This document shows positions 34,771 through 46,138 of a stretch of DNA of 60,799 nt, in pieces. The stretch is from assembly GCA_023386635.1 (NCBI GenBank), contig JAEWJH010000059.1, positions 1 through 60,799 on the forward strand, given 5' to 3'. The DNA is from Pseudomonadota bacterium (GTDB lineage Bacteria > Pseudomonadota > Alphaproteobacteria > Rhizobiales > Xanthobacteraceae). The position numbers and the translations under genes were made by a program. The notes below the pieces were generated by a model. It was not told the DNA's origin. It worked only from the letters and a program-made list of their open reading frames with translations, and made no database searches. Numbering within the stretch: the stretch's first letter is position 1; every line of letters starts with the position of its first letter.

Positions 34771-35598
34771 TCAGAAATCCTTCAGGTCGAGAACATCCAG
34801 CATGGAATAGACGCCGGGCTTCTGCTCGAGCGTCCGCCCATGCGCCCACAGCGCGGCCTTCAATGCGCCGCGCGCGAAGATCATCCGGTCCTCCGCCTTG
34901 TGCGCAAGCTCGATGCGCTCGGCCGGACCGGCGAAAATCACATTGTGCTCGCCGACCACCGTGCCGCCGCGCAACGAGGCGAAGCCGATGGCGCCGCGTT
35001 CGCGCGCGCCGGTATGGCCGTCGCGGCCGCGCTCGGAGTGTTGCGCCAGCGTGAGGCCGCGGCCTTCCGCCGCCGCTTCACCAAGCAGCAGCGCGGTGCC
35101 GGACGGCGCATCGACCTTCTTGTTGTGGTGCATCTCGACCACTTCGATGTCGAAGTCCTCGTCGAGGGCGCGCGCGACACGCTTGACCACCGCCGCCAGC
35201 AGATTGACGCCGAGGCTCATATTGCCGGACTTGACGATCACCGCTTTCTTGCCGGCGTCGGCGATGCGCGCCTCGTCATCATGGGAGAGGCCTGTGGTGC
35301 CGATGATGTGCGCAAGCCCGCGCTGCGCGGCGAGCGATGCATAAGCCACCGTCGCTGCGGGCGCGGTGAAATCGACCAGGCCATCAGCCTTGTCCATCAC
35401 TGCCGCCGCATCGGTGGTCAGCGTGATCCCGTTCGCCGGCAAACCGGCAAGCGTGCCGGAATCCTGACCGATCAGCGGCGAGCGCGCATCGTCGAGCGCA
35501 CCGGCCAGCACCAGCTTGTCATTCTCCGAGATCGCCTTGACCAAGGCGCGGCCCATCCGTCCGCCGGCGCCGGTCACGATCAGCCGCATCTGTGCCAT
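34771..35598 (-). CDS. dapB: 4-hydroxy-tetrahydrodipicolinate reductase
   Basis: NAD(P)H-dependent step of the lysine and diaminopimelate pathway. The 275 residues open with the dinucleotide-binding VTGAGGRMGRALVKAI and include the substrate-site segment EMHHNKKVDAPSGTA with the catalytic His/Lys pair. It precedes gpmA directly on the same strand. Confidence 0.96.
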   Translation of the reverse strand: MAQMRLIVTGAGGRMGRALVKAISENDKLVLAGALDDARSPLIGQDSGTLAGLPANGITLTTDAAAVMDKADGLVDFTAPAATVAYASLAAQRGLAHIIGTTGLSHDDEARIADAGKKAVIVKSGNMSLGVNLLAAVVKRVARALDEDFDIEVVEMHHNKKVDAPSGTALLLGEAAAEGRGLTLAQHSERGRDGHTGARERGAIGFASLRGGTVVGEHNVIFAGPAERIELAHKAEDRMIFARGALKAALWAHGRTLEQKPGVYSMLDVLDLKDF

Positions 35599-35661
35599 CG
35601 GTGTCTCGCTCTTGCTCTTTCGCCGTGCCTATAGCCGGCGCGGGAGGCCACGAAAAGTGCC

Positions 35662-35961
35662 TCAGTCGCCGTCGTAGCCTTCGATGATGATCAGGTCGAC
35701 CTCGGCGCCGCGTTTCAGGTCCTTGGAGATCGTCTGATACGCCTCGGACTGGAAGCAGGTCTTCGCTGCTTCGTAGCTCGGGAATTCCAGCACCACATTG
35801 TGCTTGCGGGCATCGCCGAACGCGGTCTCGAACGGGCCGCCGCGCACCAGGAAGCGGCCGCCATGAGCCGCGAACACCGCTCCGTTGCGGTCGCGGTACG
35901 CGTCATAGGCGGCCTGATCGTGAATGCTCAGCCGCGCGATCCAGTAACCTTTTTTCGCCAT
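35662..35961 (-). CDS. DUF1330 family protein
   Basis: A 99-residue ferredoxin-like fold protein (DUF1330) with YWIARLSIHDQAAYDAYRD and VVLEFPSYEAAKTCFQSEAY. Function unknown; relatives resemble dimeric alpha/beta-barrel (ABM-like) proteins. It lies between pyrF and dapB on the same strand with short gaps and is probably part of their transcript. Confidence 0.88.
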   Translation of the reverse strand: MAKKGYWIARLSIHDQAAYDAYRDRNGAVFAAHGGRFLVRGGPFETAFGDARKHNVVLEFPSYEAAKTCFQSEAYQTISKDLKRGAEVDLIIIEGYDGD

Positions 35962-35986
35962 CTGTCGCTCCCTATCGTGTTGTTGT

Positions 35987-36679
35987 TCAGCCCGCCGCGC
36001 GGATTTCGGCGACGATCGCCGCTGCCGCGGCGCGCGGATCGGCCGCCTCGACGATCGGCCGGCCGACCACGAGATGATCGGCGCCTGCCGCGATCGCCTT
36101 CTGCGGCGTCATGATCCGCTTCTGGTCGCCGCTCGCCGCGCCGGCGGGACGGATGCCGGGCGTCACCAGCGCGATGTCGGCGCCGATCAGCGGCCGCAGT
36201 GCCGCCGCCTCTTCGGCCGAACAGACGAGGCCGTGGATGCCGAGATCGCGTGCCTGTTTCGCGCGAAGCTGCACGGTCTCGCGCACGCCGTTCTTGTAGC
36301 CGGCGGCCGCGAGATCGTTGTCGTCATAGGAGGTGAGCACGGTGACGGCGAGAATCTTCAGGCTTGACCCGCGCGCAGCCTCGAGCGCCGCCTGCATGGT
36401 CTGCGGATAGGCATGCACGGTGAGGAACGTCGCGCCGAGCTTGGCGATGTTTTCCACGCCCTTCGCCACCGTGTTGCCGATGTCGTGCAGCTTGAGGTCG
36501 ATGAACACCTTGTGGCCCGAGGCGATCAGCGTGCGCGCGAAATCGAGCCCCCCGGCAAAAGCGAGCTGATAACCGACCTTGTAGAAGCACGCGGCATCGC
36601 CGATGCGCTCAACGGTGGCCTGCGCCTGTGCCACCGTCGGCACGTCGAGCGCGATGATCAGGCGGTCACGGGCATCCAC
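35987..36679 (-). CDS. pyrF: Orotidine 5'-phosphate decarboxylase
   Basis: Makes UMP from OMP, the last step of pyrimidine synthesis. In 230 residues the active-site signature is VFIDLKLHDIGNTVAKG, with the N-terminal LIIALDVPT and the phosphate-binding VTPGIRPAG and HLVVGRPI. The FMN reductase gene lies 13 bp upstream on the same strand. Confidence 0.97.
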   Translation of the reverse strand: MDARDRLIIALDVPTVAQAQATVERIGDAACFYKVGYQLAFAGGLDFARTLIASGHKVFIDLKLHDIGNTVAKGVENIAKLGATFLTVHAYPQTMQAALEAARGSSLKILAVTVLTSYDDNDLAAAGYKNGVRETVQLRAKQARDLGIHGLVCSAEEAAALRPLIGADIALVTPGIRPAGAASGDQKRIMTPQKAIAAGADHLVVGRPIVEAADPRAAAAAIVAEIRAAG

Positions 36680-36692
36680 GTCGTCGGTCTCC

Positions 36693-37274
36693 TTATGTCA
36701 GCGCGCGGGCGACGGCGATCAGCCGCTGCACGGCGGTTTTCAGCGCCTTCATGGCGCGCGGATCGATGAGTTCGTCCATGTCGTTGAACGCCTTGTCGGC
36801 GTGCGGCACGGAAATGTGTTCGGGCAAAACCAGCGCGCCGCAGCCGACCGCCAGCACCTGCCGCAGCGCGAGCAGCGAGCGCTGGCCGCCATAAGGTCCC
36901 GGCGAGGCCGAGCCGAACGCGAACACGCGGTCGCGATAAGCGGCAAGCGGCGCTTCGTCGCGCTCGCGCACCCGCGACACCCAGTCGATGGCGTTCTTCA
37001 GGAGCGGCGTGACCGAGGCGTTGTATTCCGGGCTGACGATGAAGATGCCCTGATGCGCCATGAACTGGCGTTTGAGCTTCACGGCGTTTTCGGGAAAGCC
37101 GGAATTGACCTCGAGGTCATTGTCGTAGAGCGGCAGCGGATAATCCTGCAGCGAGATGTGGGTGACATCCGCCTCCGCCAGCGCGAATTCCTTCACCGCC
37201 AGCGCCGCCAGCCGCGCATTGAACGAGCCGGTGCGGATCGAGCCGGCAAACACCAGGATTCTCGGTTCGGGCAT
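36693..37274 (-). CDS. NADPH-dependent FMN reductase family protein
   Basis: A flavodoxin-fold oxidoreductase of 193 residues. FAGSIRTGSFNARLA binds the flavin phosphate and FIVSPEYNASVTPLLKNAID is the family signature. The ATG at 37274 starts MPEPRILVFAGS; upstream in-frame ATGs lack support. Such enzymes reduce quinones, azo compounds or chromate; the physiological substrate is unknown. Likely cotranscribed with pyrF. Confidence 0.88.
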   Translation of the reverse strand: MPEPRILVFAGSIRTGSFNARLAALAVKEFALAEADVTHISLQDYPLPLYDNDLEVNSGFPENAVKLKRQFMAHQGIFIVSPEYNASVTPLLKNAIDWVSRVRERDEAPLAAYRDRVFAFGSASPGPYGGQRSLLALRQVLAVGCGALVLPEHISVPHADKAFNDMDELIDPRAMKALKTAVQRLIAVARALT

Positions 37275-37327
37275 GATCGGCTCCAGGCTAGCATTTTGCA
37301 TAGCATATCGCGCCGCGCGTTCGACAT

Positions 37328-37359
37328 CGTCATGCCCCGCACATAGCCCGGCGATGACG
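37328..37359. repeat. Imperfect palindrome upstream of the FMN reductase gene
   Basis: CGTCAT at 37328-37333 and ATGACG at 37354-37359 flank a GC-rich imperfect centre. It resembles the other intergenic palindromes of this window but the stem is weak. Confidence 0.35.
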
Positions 37360-37439
37360 GGCGTGTCCGCCCTGATGTTGCGGGCATCCACGTCTTCGTC
37401 ACGGACGACGGCAAAGGTCTGTCGATAGCGGAAAGCGGG

Positions 37440-38072
37440 TCAGCGGCCGCGATAGACCCAGACGCGGGCGGGCGGCACATTGGCCCAGACCAGATCGGAC
37501 GCATGCACGGTGATGCTGCTGGTCGCCTTCGGGATCGGCGTCACCATGGCGTAGGTGAACTGCACGAACGGCGCTTGCGGGGCCATCAGATGCAGCGCAT
37601 CGGAAATGAGCCGCACGCGGGTGCGCAGCGGCTTGGTCATCAGCGGCAGGCTCGACACCAGCGCCGCCGCCGGCTCCTTCATCAGCGACGACAGCAGCGG
37701 GCGCAGCCGGTAGGCGTCGCCCTGCACCACGGTCGCTTCCGGATAGCGGGTGCGCAGCAGGCGGCAGAAGGTCGGGTTGAATTCGACAAGCACCAGGCGG
37801 CGCGGCTCCACGCCGTGGCGCACCAGAGCCTCGGTCACCGGGCCGGTGCCCGGCCCAAGCTCGATCACCGGGCCGTTCTGGGTGGGATCGACATAGCGCG
37901 CCATGGTGCGCGCGAGAATGCGGCCGGACGGCATCACCGCGCCGGTGGCCAGCGGCTTCTCAATCCACGATTTCAGGAAATGCACCTCGTCGTCGAAGCG
38001 CAGCACCTTGTCTAGAAAGCCCTTTTTCGCGACGCGGGCAGCAACGGGGTGCAACGGCATCGGATTGGGCAT
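37440..38072 (-). CDS. Class I SAM-dependent methyltransferase, PmtA-like
   Basis: A 210-residue methyltransferase with the SAM-binding motif VIELGPGTGPVTEAL and a motif II/III region LVLVEFNPTFCRLL...VVQGDA. Length and the LKSWIEKPLATGAVMPSG start resemble phospholipid N-methyltransferases and rRNA adenine dimethylase relatives, so a role in phosphatidylcholine synthesis is a reasonable guess but unproved. The ATG at 38072 avoids overlap with dnaJ, which an upstream ATG (38192) would cause. Confidence 0.75.
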   Translation of the reverse strand: MPNPMPLHPVAARVAKKGFLDKVLRFDDEVHFLKSWIEKPLATGAVMPSGRILARTMARYVDPTQNGPVIELGPGTGPVTEALVRHGVEPRRLVLVEFNPTFCRLLRTRYPEATVVQGDAYRLRPLLSSLMKEPAAALVSSLPLMTKPLRTRVRLISDALHLMAPQAPFVQFTYAMVTPIPKATSSITVHASDLVWANVPPARVWVYRGR

Positions 38073-38160
38073 CGAACTGACTGGTACGAGGGACGCGGCT
38101 GAGGGGACCGCCGACCCGTCAGGCGTACTGCGGCGGCCTGACAGGGTCAAGGCCGCAGCC

Positions 38161-39318
38161 TCACTTGTCTGTTGCGCGCTGCCCAAGGCCATCGAGGAAC
38201 TCCTTGACCTTGCTCAGGAATCCCGTGGATTCCGGCTGCGTCGTGTCAGATGATAATTGGTCGAACTCGGCCAGCAGCTCGCGCTGCCGCTTGGTGAGGT
38301 TCTGCGGCGTTTCCACCACAACCTGCACATAGAGGTCGCCGTTCCGCTTCGAGCGGAGCACCGGCATGCCCCGGCCGGACAGCCGCAGGCGCGCGCCGCT
38401 CTGGCTGCCGGCGACGATCTTCACCGTCGCATCGCTGCCGTCGATCGCTGGCACCTCGATCGTCCCGCCAAGCGCCGCCGTCACCATGGAGATCGGCACG
38501 CGACAGTGCAGGTCGGCGCCATCGCGCTGGAAGAACGGATGCGCGGCCACCGAGAGGAAAATGTAGAGATCGCCCGCCGGTCCGCCGCGCGTGCCGGCCT
38601 CACCTTCGCCGGCGAGCCTGATGCGGGTGCCGTCCTCGACACCGGCGGGAATGTTCACCGACAGCGTGCGCTCGCGCGTGACGCGGCCGGCGCCCGAGCA
38701 ATTCGGGCACGGATTGTCGATCACCTGGCCGCGACCCTGACAGGCCGCGCAGGTCCGCTCCAGCGTGAAGAAACCCTGCGCGTGGCGCACGGTGCCCTGC
38801 CCGTTGCAATGCGGACAGGCGCGCGGCTTGGTGCCGGCCTTCGCGCCGGTGCCCGAACACGTCTCGCACGTCACCGAGGTCGGAATGCGCACCTGTGCGG
38901 TCTTGCCGGTGTAGGCGTCGTCGAGCGTGATCTCCATGTTGTAGCGGAGATCGGAGCCGCGTTCGCGGCCGGAGGAGCGGCCGCCACGACGGCCGCCGCC
39001 CATGCCGAACAGGTCCTCGAAAATATCGGAGAAGGTGGAGCCGAAGTCGGCGCCGAAACCGGCACCGCCCATCCCGCCGCCCATGCCGCCTTGCTCGAAC
39101 GCCGCATGGCCGAACCGGTCATAAGCCGCGCGCTTGTCGGGATCCTTCAGCACCTCATACGCTTCGTTGCATTCCTTGAAGCGGATCTCGCATTCCTTGT
39201 CGCCAGGATTGCGGTCGGGATGGTGCTGCATCGCCGCCTTGCGGAAGGCCGTCTTCAATTCGACTTCGGTGCAGGTGCGCGTCACACCCAGCACCTCGTA
39301 GTAATCGCGCTTCGACAT
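38161..39318 (-). CDS. dnaJ: Chaperone protein DnaJ
   Basis: Hsp40 co-chaperone that delivers substrates to DnaK and stimulates its ATPase. The 385 residues show the J-domain with HHPDRNPGD, a Gly/Phe-rich region (about 75-105), four zinc repeats (CETCSGTG, CPHCNGQG, CAACQGRG, CPNCSGAG) and the C-terminal substrate-binding domain. It lies 148 bp downstream of dnaK on the same strand, separated by a terminator-like hairpin. Confidence 0.97.
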   Translation of the reverse strand: MSKRDYYEVLGVTRTCTEVELKTAFRKAAMQHHPDRNPGDKECEIRFKECNEAYEVLKDPDKRAAYDRFGHAAFEQGGMGGGMGGAGFGADFGSTFSDIFEDLFGMGGGRRGGRSSGRERGSDLRYNMEITLDDAYTGKTAQVRIPTSVTCETCSGTGAKAGTKPRACPHCNGQGTVRHAQGFFTLERTCAACQGRGQVIDNPCPNCSGAGRVTRERTLSVNIPAGVEDGTRIRLAGEGEAGTRGGPAGDLYIFLSVAAHPFFQRDGADLHCRVPISMVTAALGGTIEVPAIDGSDATVKIVAGSQSGARLRLSGRGMPVLRSKRNGDLYVQVVVETPQNLTKRQRELLAEFDQLSSDTTQPESTGFLSKVKEFLDGLGQRATDK

Positions 39319-39384
39319 TACCGCTCCGCTCCGGCTTCGGCAGCCGCTGTCAGCGCCGCATCAAATTGTGCTGTCCACCCCATC

Positions 39385-39420
39385 TGAAAAAGATGCACCC
39401 CCGGGTCAAGCCCGAGGGTG
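39385..39420 (-). terminator. Terminator-like palindrome after dnaK
   Basis: A 10-bp stem (39396-39405 with 39411-39420, one G-T pair) with the loop TCAAG is followed on the minus strand by CATCTTTTT. It would reduce readthrough from dnaK into dnaJ. Its core is the same kind of palindrome as at 24388-24410. Confidence 0.7.
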
Positions 39421-39466
39421 ACAGTCTTCGTGGCAGTCAGCGTGTACACGGCGCTTGCTCGCGCAG

Positions 39467-41383
<1,917 letters not shown>

Positions 41384-41519
41384 GAATATATCCTCTCGAT
41401 TACGGCAGGCCGGCCGGACCTTTGAGCGTCCGAATTGCCTTCCGGAGGTGGTCCCCGGAAAGCCCCCTAACCGGCCCCCTAGATTCACGTTTTCGCCGCA
41501 TTGAACGGCGTTACGGCTC

Positions 41520-41547
41520 ATATAGGAGAGGGGCGGAGTGCCGCAAG
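41520..41547 (-). promoter_or_regulatory. Heat-shock (sigma32) promoter of dnaK
   Basis: On the minus strand CTTG (41544-41547) and CCTATAT (41520-41526) are 17 bases apart, an exact fit to the alphaproteobacterial heat-shock pattern CTTG-N17/18-CYTATNT. It is 137 bp upstream of the dnaK ATG. Confidence 0.75.
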
Positions 41548-41641
41548 ACGGATTGTCACGAATCCGCGAGGCGGACGCCGATCCCCTGCATTGCCGCCGC
41601 CACCGGCGGCGCGTAGGGAAGGAAAGAACGAAGGAGCGGTC

Positions 41642-42601
41642 ATGCTGCGGTTTTCGGCTTTGCTGCGGGGGCGTGCGTGGGCGCCGGTTGTCGGCGGACT
41701 GGCTCTGGTCGTGGCGGCCATCGGTCCGATCTTCGCCGAGCCGGTTTTCCCGCCGGGCTCCCGCGTCGGCATCGCGGCGCCAACCGGCATGACCCCGGAC
41801 GCCATGGGCGCCCGTTTCCAGGACCCCCGGAACGGCGCCACGCTGACGGTGCTGGAGCTGCCCGGCCCCGCTTACAACCAGATCGAACGCGGGCTGTTCG
41901 CGGCGAACGACCCGAGCGTCACCCTGATCAGCCGGGAATCGTTCGGATTCGATGCAGGGCTGGGCTATCTGGCGCAGGTCGAAGTCAAAGCGGACGGTAA
42001 AACGCTGCGCAAATGGGTGCTGCTCGGCCGCTCGGTGACCGGGGAGCCGACCGCGCTCGTCACCTTCGACATTCCCCAGGAGGCGGCCGGCGCCTATCCC
42101 GAGGCCAAGGTCCGCGCGATGCTGGCGAGCGTCACCTTCCGGCCGGCTCCGATCGAGGAGCAGCTCGGCCTGATGCCGGTGAAGCTCTCGGACCTCGCGG
42201 GCTTTCGCGTGGTGCGGGTTCACCCGACGCTGGGCGTGCTGCTGACCGACGGCCAGAAAGACCAGAGCCCGGAGCAGCCGACGCTGCTGCTGAGTTTCGG
42301 CCAGCAGACCGCGAGCAATCCGTCTGACCGGCAGACGATCGCGCAGGACATGATGCGTAATTTCGGTCTGCCGGAGCTGCGGATTCAGACCACGGAGACC
42401 ATCCGCCTGCGCAATCAGCCGGTGATCGAGGTCCGCGCCGAAGCCAAGGACCCGCCAACGGGCACCGAACTGCGCGTGGTGCAGTGGATGCGGTTCAGCG
42501 AAGGCGGCTTCATGCGCATCATCGCCGCCGCGCCGAAAAAGGACTGGGAAGAGGCGTTCCCCCGCTTCCGCGCGGTGCGCGACGGTATGGAGCCGCGCTA
42601 G
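41642..42601 (+). CDS. Secreted or membrane-anchored protein of unknown function
   Basis: A 319-residue protein I cannot assign to a named family. Residues 1-32 form a signal peptide or anchor (PVVGGLALVVAAIGPIFA). The mature part starts EPVFPPGSRVGIAAPTGM and has no cysteines or obvious catalytic motif; it resembles conserved hypotheticals found beside dnaK in bradyrhizobia. GAAGGAGCGGTC precedes the ATG. It is divergent from dnaK, whose heat-shock promoter lies just upstream, and convergent with grpE. Confidence 0.82.
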   Translation: MLRFSALLRGRAWAPVVGGLALVVAAIGPIFAEPVFPPGSRVGIAAPTGMTPDAMGARFQDPRNGATLTVLELPGPAYNQIERGLFAANDPSVTLISRESFGFDAGLGYLAQVEVKADGKTLRKWVLLGRSVTGEPTALVTFDIPQEAAGAYPEAKVRAMLASVTFRPAPIEEQLGLMPVKLSDLAGFRVVRVHPTLGVLLTDGQKDQSPEQPTLLLSFGQQTASNPSDRQTIAQDMMRNFGLPELRIQTTETIRLRNQPVIEVRAEAKDPPTGTELRVVQWMRFSEGGFMRIIAAAPKKDWEEAFPRFRAVRDGMEPR

Positions 42602-42626
42602 AGCAAAAAAGTAGCAGCGACGGCTC

Positions 42627-42647
42627 TGATTCAACGCGATTGAATCA
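42627..42647. repeat. Palindrome between convergent genes near grpE
   Basis: TGATTCAA (42627-42634) and TTGAATCA (42640-42647) form an 8-bp perfect stem around CGCGA. It fills the short gap between the secreted-protein gene and grpE and may end transcription from either side. Confidence 0.55.
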
Positions 42648-42653
42648 CACCCT

Positions 42654-43286
42654 TCACGCGGTGGTGTCGACCGTCGGCGCCTTGTCGCCCTTCGCCACGG
42701 CGACCATCGCCGGCCGCAGCACGCGCTCGCCGATCATGTAGCCCGACTGGATCACCTGCGCGACGTGACCATTGGGATAGCCGGAGCCGGGCATCTCGAA
42801 CATCGCCTGATGCAGGTTGGGATCGAACTTCTCGCCGATCGGCGAGAAGATCGTCACGCCGTTCTTTTCGAGCACCTTCATCAATTCGCGCTCGGTCAGA
42901 TCGACACCCTCGACCAGCGACTTCACGGTCGGATCGGTGCTGGCGCGCAACTGATCGCCGATATGGTCGAGCGCGCGGTGCATGTTGTCGGCGACCTGCA
43001 GCACGTCGCGGGCGAAGCCGGTGATGCCGTAGAGGCGCGCCTCGGCGACATCGCGCTCGGTGCGCTTGCGCAGGTTTTCCATGTCGGCGAGCGTGCGCAG
43101 CAGGCGGTCCTTGAAGTCCGCCGCCGCGTCCAGCGCCGCCTTCACCTGCTCGGCCGGAACCATCTCCGGGGCGCCATCCTGCTGCGGCGCGGTCGCCGGG
43201 GCGTCTGCGCTGTGCTCAGTGGGGTCCATGCCCGGGGTCATACCGGGTGTCATGCTGGCCGTTTTGCCGGATTTATTGTCCGTCAT
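42654..43286 (-). CDS. grpE: Nucleotide exchange factor GrpE
   Basis: Releases ADP from DnaK. The 210 residues have an acidic, Pro/Ala-rich N-terminus, a long helix (about 50-105, RLLRTLADMENLRKRTERDV) and the beta-domain with HQAMFEMPGSGYPNGHVAQV. The gene lies 70 bp downstream of hrcA on the same strand and probably has its own heat-shock promoter. Confidence 0.96.
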   Translation of the reverse strand: MTDNKSGKTASMTPGMTPGMDPTEHSADAPATAPQQDGAPEMVPAEQVKAALDAAADFKDRLLRTLADMENLRKRTERDVAEARLYGITGFARDVLQVADNMHRALDHIGDQLRASTDPTVKSLVEGVDLTERELMKVLEKNGVTIFSPIGEKFDPNLHQAMFEMPGSGYPNGHVAQVIQSGYMIGERVLRPAMVAVAKGDKAPTVDTTA

Positions 43287-43326
43287 CGCTCTCGATCGCT
43301 TCTGGGTTACTCGGGTGTTGCCGGGG

Positions 43327-43355
43327 ATATCAGGGTTCGGCGGCCAAAAATCAAG
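43327..43355 (-). promoter_or_regulatory. Candidate heat-shock promoter of grpE
   Basis: On the minus strand CTTG (43352-43355) and CTGATAT (43327-43333) are 18 bases apart, matching CTTG-N17/18-CYTATNT at all but one fixed position. It starts right after the hrcA stop codon and is about 40 bp upstream of grpE. Confidence 0.45.
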
Positions 43356-43356
43356 T

Positions 43357-44448
43357 TTAGGGTCCGCCGAGCATCCGCCCGACCAGTTTCGCGGTGTAAT
43401 CGACCATGGGGATCACCCGCGCATAATTGAGCCGGGTCGGCCCGATCACGCCCAGCACGCCGACGATGCGGCCGCCGGCGTCGCGATACGGCGTGACGAT
43501 GGTGGACGATCCGGACATGGAAAACAGCTTGTTTTCCGACCCGATAAAAATGCGCACGCCGTCGCCGCCCTCGGCGCGGCCGAGCAGATCGACCACGCCA
43601 CGGCGGGTTTCCAGCTCGTCGAACAGGGTGCGGATGCGCTCGAGATCCTCGATCGCGTGCAGATCCTCGAGCAGATGCGACTGGCCGCTGACGATCAGCT
43701 TGCGGTCCTCGTTCGGCCCGCCGGACCAGCTCGCGACACCGGCGGCGATCACCTTGGCGGTGAGATGGTCGAGCTCCGCCTGCCCGGCCGCCAGCGCCCC
43801 CTCCAGCTCGCTGCGCAATTCCGTCAGCGTGCTGCCGCGCACCCGCGCATTGAGGAAGTTGGACGCTTCGACCAGCGCCGAACTCGGCAGATCGGCCGGC
43901 ACCGGCAGAACACGGTTTTCCACCTGCCCGTCCTCGGACACCAGCACGGCGAGAGCGCGCGTCGGTTCGAGCCGCACGAACTCGACCTGCTTCAGCCGCA
44001 CATTGGATTTGGTGGTGAGCACGACGCCCGCCGTGCGCGTGAGGCCCGACAGCATCTGCGAGGCTTCGGTAAGCACCGCTTCCATGGATTTGCCGTCGCC
44101 GAGCGCCGCGACATTGGCTTCGATCGATTGCCGGTCGGCCTGATCGATCTCGCCGATCTGCATCAGCGCATCGACGAAGAAGCGCAGACCGAATTCGGTC
44201 GGCAGCCGCCCGGCCGACGTATGCGGCGCATAGATCAGCCCGAGATGTTCCAGATCCGACATCACGTTGCGCACCGAGGCGGGCGACAGCGTCATCGGCA
44301 GGATGCGGGCGAGATTGCGCGAGCCGAGCGGTTCGCCGGTCGCCAGATAGCTTTCGACGATGCGCCGGAAAATCTCGCGCGAGCGCTCGTTGAGCGCCGA
44401 CAGGCTGCTCGCCGGACTGGAACCGATCGGAATGTCTCGCGCGCTCAC
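43357..44448 (-). CDS. hrcA: Heat-inducible transcription repressor HrcA
   Basis: Represses groESL-type genes by binding CIRCE sites. The N-terminal winged helix covers about 15-95 (LNERSREIFRRIVESYLATG; LSPASVRNVMSDLEHLGLIY). The GTG at 44448 is chosen because it gives the same spacing to LNERSREIF as in Bradyrhizobium HrcA, giving 363 residues; an ATG at 44517 would add 23 more. No CIRCE element is visible near hrcA, grpE or dnaK, so its targets lie elsewhere. Confidence 0.93.
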   Translation of the reverse strand: MSARDIPIGSSPASSLSALNERSREIFRRIVESYLATGEPLGSRNLARILPMTLSPASVRNVMSDLEHLGLIYAPHTSAGRLPTEFGLRFFVDALMQIGEIDQADRQSIEANVAALGDGKSMEAVLTEASQMLSGLTRTAGVVLTTKSNVRLKQVEFVRLEPTRALAVLVSEDGQVENRVLPVPADLPSSALVEASNFLNARVRGSTLTELRSELEGALAAGQAELDHLTAKVIAAGVASWSGGPNEDRKLIVSGQSHLLEDLHAIEDLERIRTLFDELETRRGVVDLLGRAEGGDGVRIFIGSENKLFSMSGSSTIVTPYRDAGGRIVGVLGVIGPTRLNYARVIPMVDYTAKLVGRMLGGP

Positions 44449-44633
44449 GCGGGTCTCTGCTCCATCGCAAGGTCGGATCGAAGGGCCACCGGCCCCGACC
44501 GCACCAGATTTGATCATTCAGCCGCCCGCAGACAAGAGCAAGAGATTGCAGCGGGAAGTCTGCGACTTGTCGCTGAGGCGGCGGCCCCCTACAAGCAGCC
44601 CACACATCAAAAGACCGAATAAGGAGCATCACC

Positions 44634-45343
<710 letters not shown>

Positions 45344-45347
<4 letters not shown>

Positions 45348-45997
45348 GCGACACCGTTCAGCCGCATCGCCGGCTGTCCGGCAAGGTGGTGATCGCCACC
45401 CATAATCCGGGCAAGCTCGCGGAGATGCGCGATCTCCTGGCGCCTTACGGCATCGAGGCGGTGTCCGCCGGCGAACTCGGCCTCGGCGAACCGGAGGAAA
45501 CCGGCAAGACCTTCGCCGCCAATGCGCGCATCAAGGCGGACGCCGCCGCCAAGGCATCCGGACTGATCGCCTTCGCCGACGATTCCGGCTTCGTCGTCGA
45601 TGCGCTCGGCGGCGATCCCGGCATCTATTCGGCGCGCTGGGGCGGTCCCGACAAAGATTTCCGGCTGGCGATGAACAAGGTGCAGACCGCGCTGGTGAAA
45701 GCCGGCGCAACGGCGCCGGAGCAACGGCGCGCGCATTTCGTCGCGGCACTGTGCCTCACCTGGCCGGACGGCCATCGCGAGGAATTCGAGGCCGCGGTCG
45801 ACGGCATCGCCGTCTGGCCGCCGCGCGGCACCCTCGGCTTCGGCTACGACCCGATGTTCAAGCCCGACGGCTTCGAACAAACGTTCGGCGAGATGAGCGC
45901 CGAGGAAAAACACGGCCTCCCGCCGCGCGGACAAGGTCTGTCGCACCGCGCCCGCGCCTTCGTCATGCTGGCGAAAGCCTGTCTCGCGAACAGCTGA
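45344..45997 (+). CDS. rdgB: dITP/XTP pyrophosphatase
   Basis: Removes non-canonical purine nucleoside triphosphates such as dITP and XTP. From a GTG at 45344 overlapping the rph stop, the 217 residues contain the HAM1 signature KVVIATHNPGKLAEM, ADDSGFVVDALGGDPGIYSA and GFGYDPMF. Coupling with rph is a common alphaproteobacterial arrangement. Confidence 0.95.
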
Positions 45998-46138
45998 GAG
46001 GACGGATATTCCGGTCCCATTTTAATCTCTTTTGTCTCACAAAAAGAACGCTATCTCATTGAAACAGCGGGAAGAATTCTGGCGACAACCACGCTTTTCG
46101 CGTGACGCGGGGCAGCGAACCTGCGATATGGTTAACCC

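Noticed and set aside
41384..42634. A 417-codon open frame fused in phase to the N-terminus of DnaK
   Set aside because: It is antisense to the exported-protein gene at 41642-42601, has no DnaK homology, and the family start MGKVIGIDLG with its heat-shock promoter lies at 41383. High GC makes such open frames common.
44500..44633. Possible heat-shock promoter for rph (CTTGTC with CCCCTACA)
   Set aside because: The -10 part misses key positions of the CYTATNT pattern, and rph is not a known heat-shock gene.
41384..44633. CIRCE element for HrcA near the chaperone genes
   Set aside because: I looked for TTAGCACTC-N9-GAGTGCTAA or close forms upstream of hrcA, grpE and dnaK and found none.
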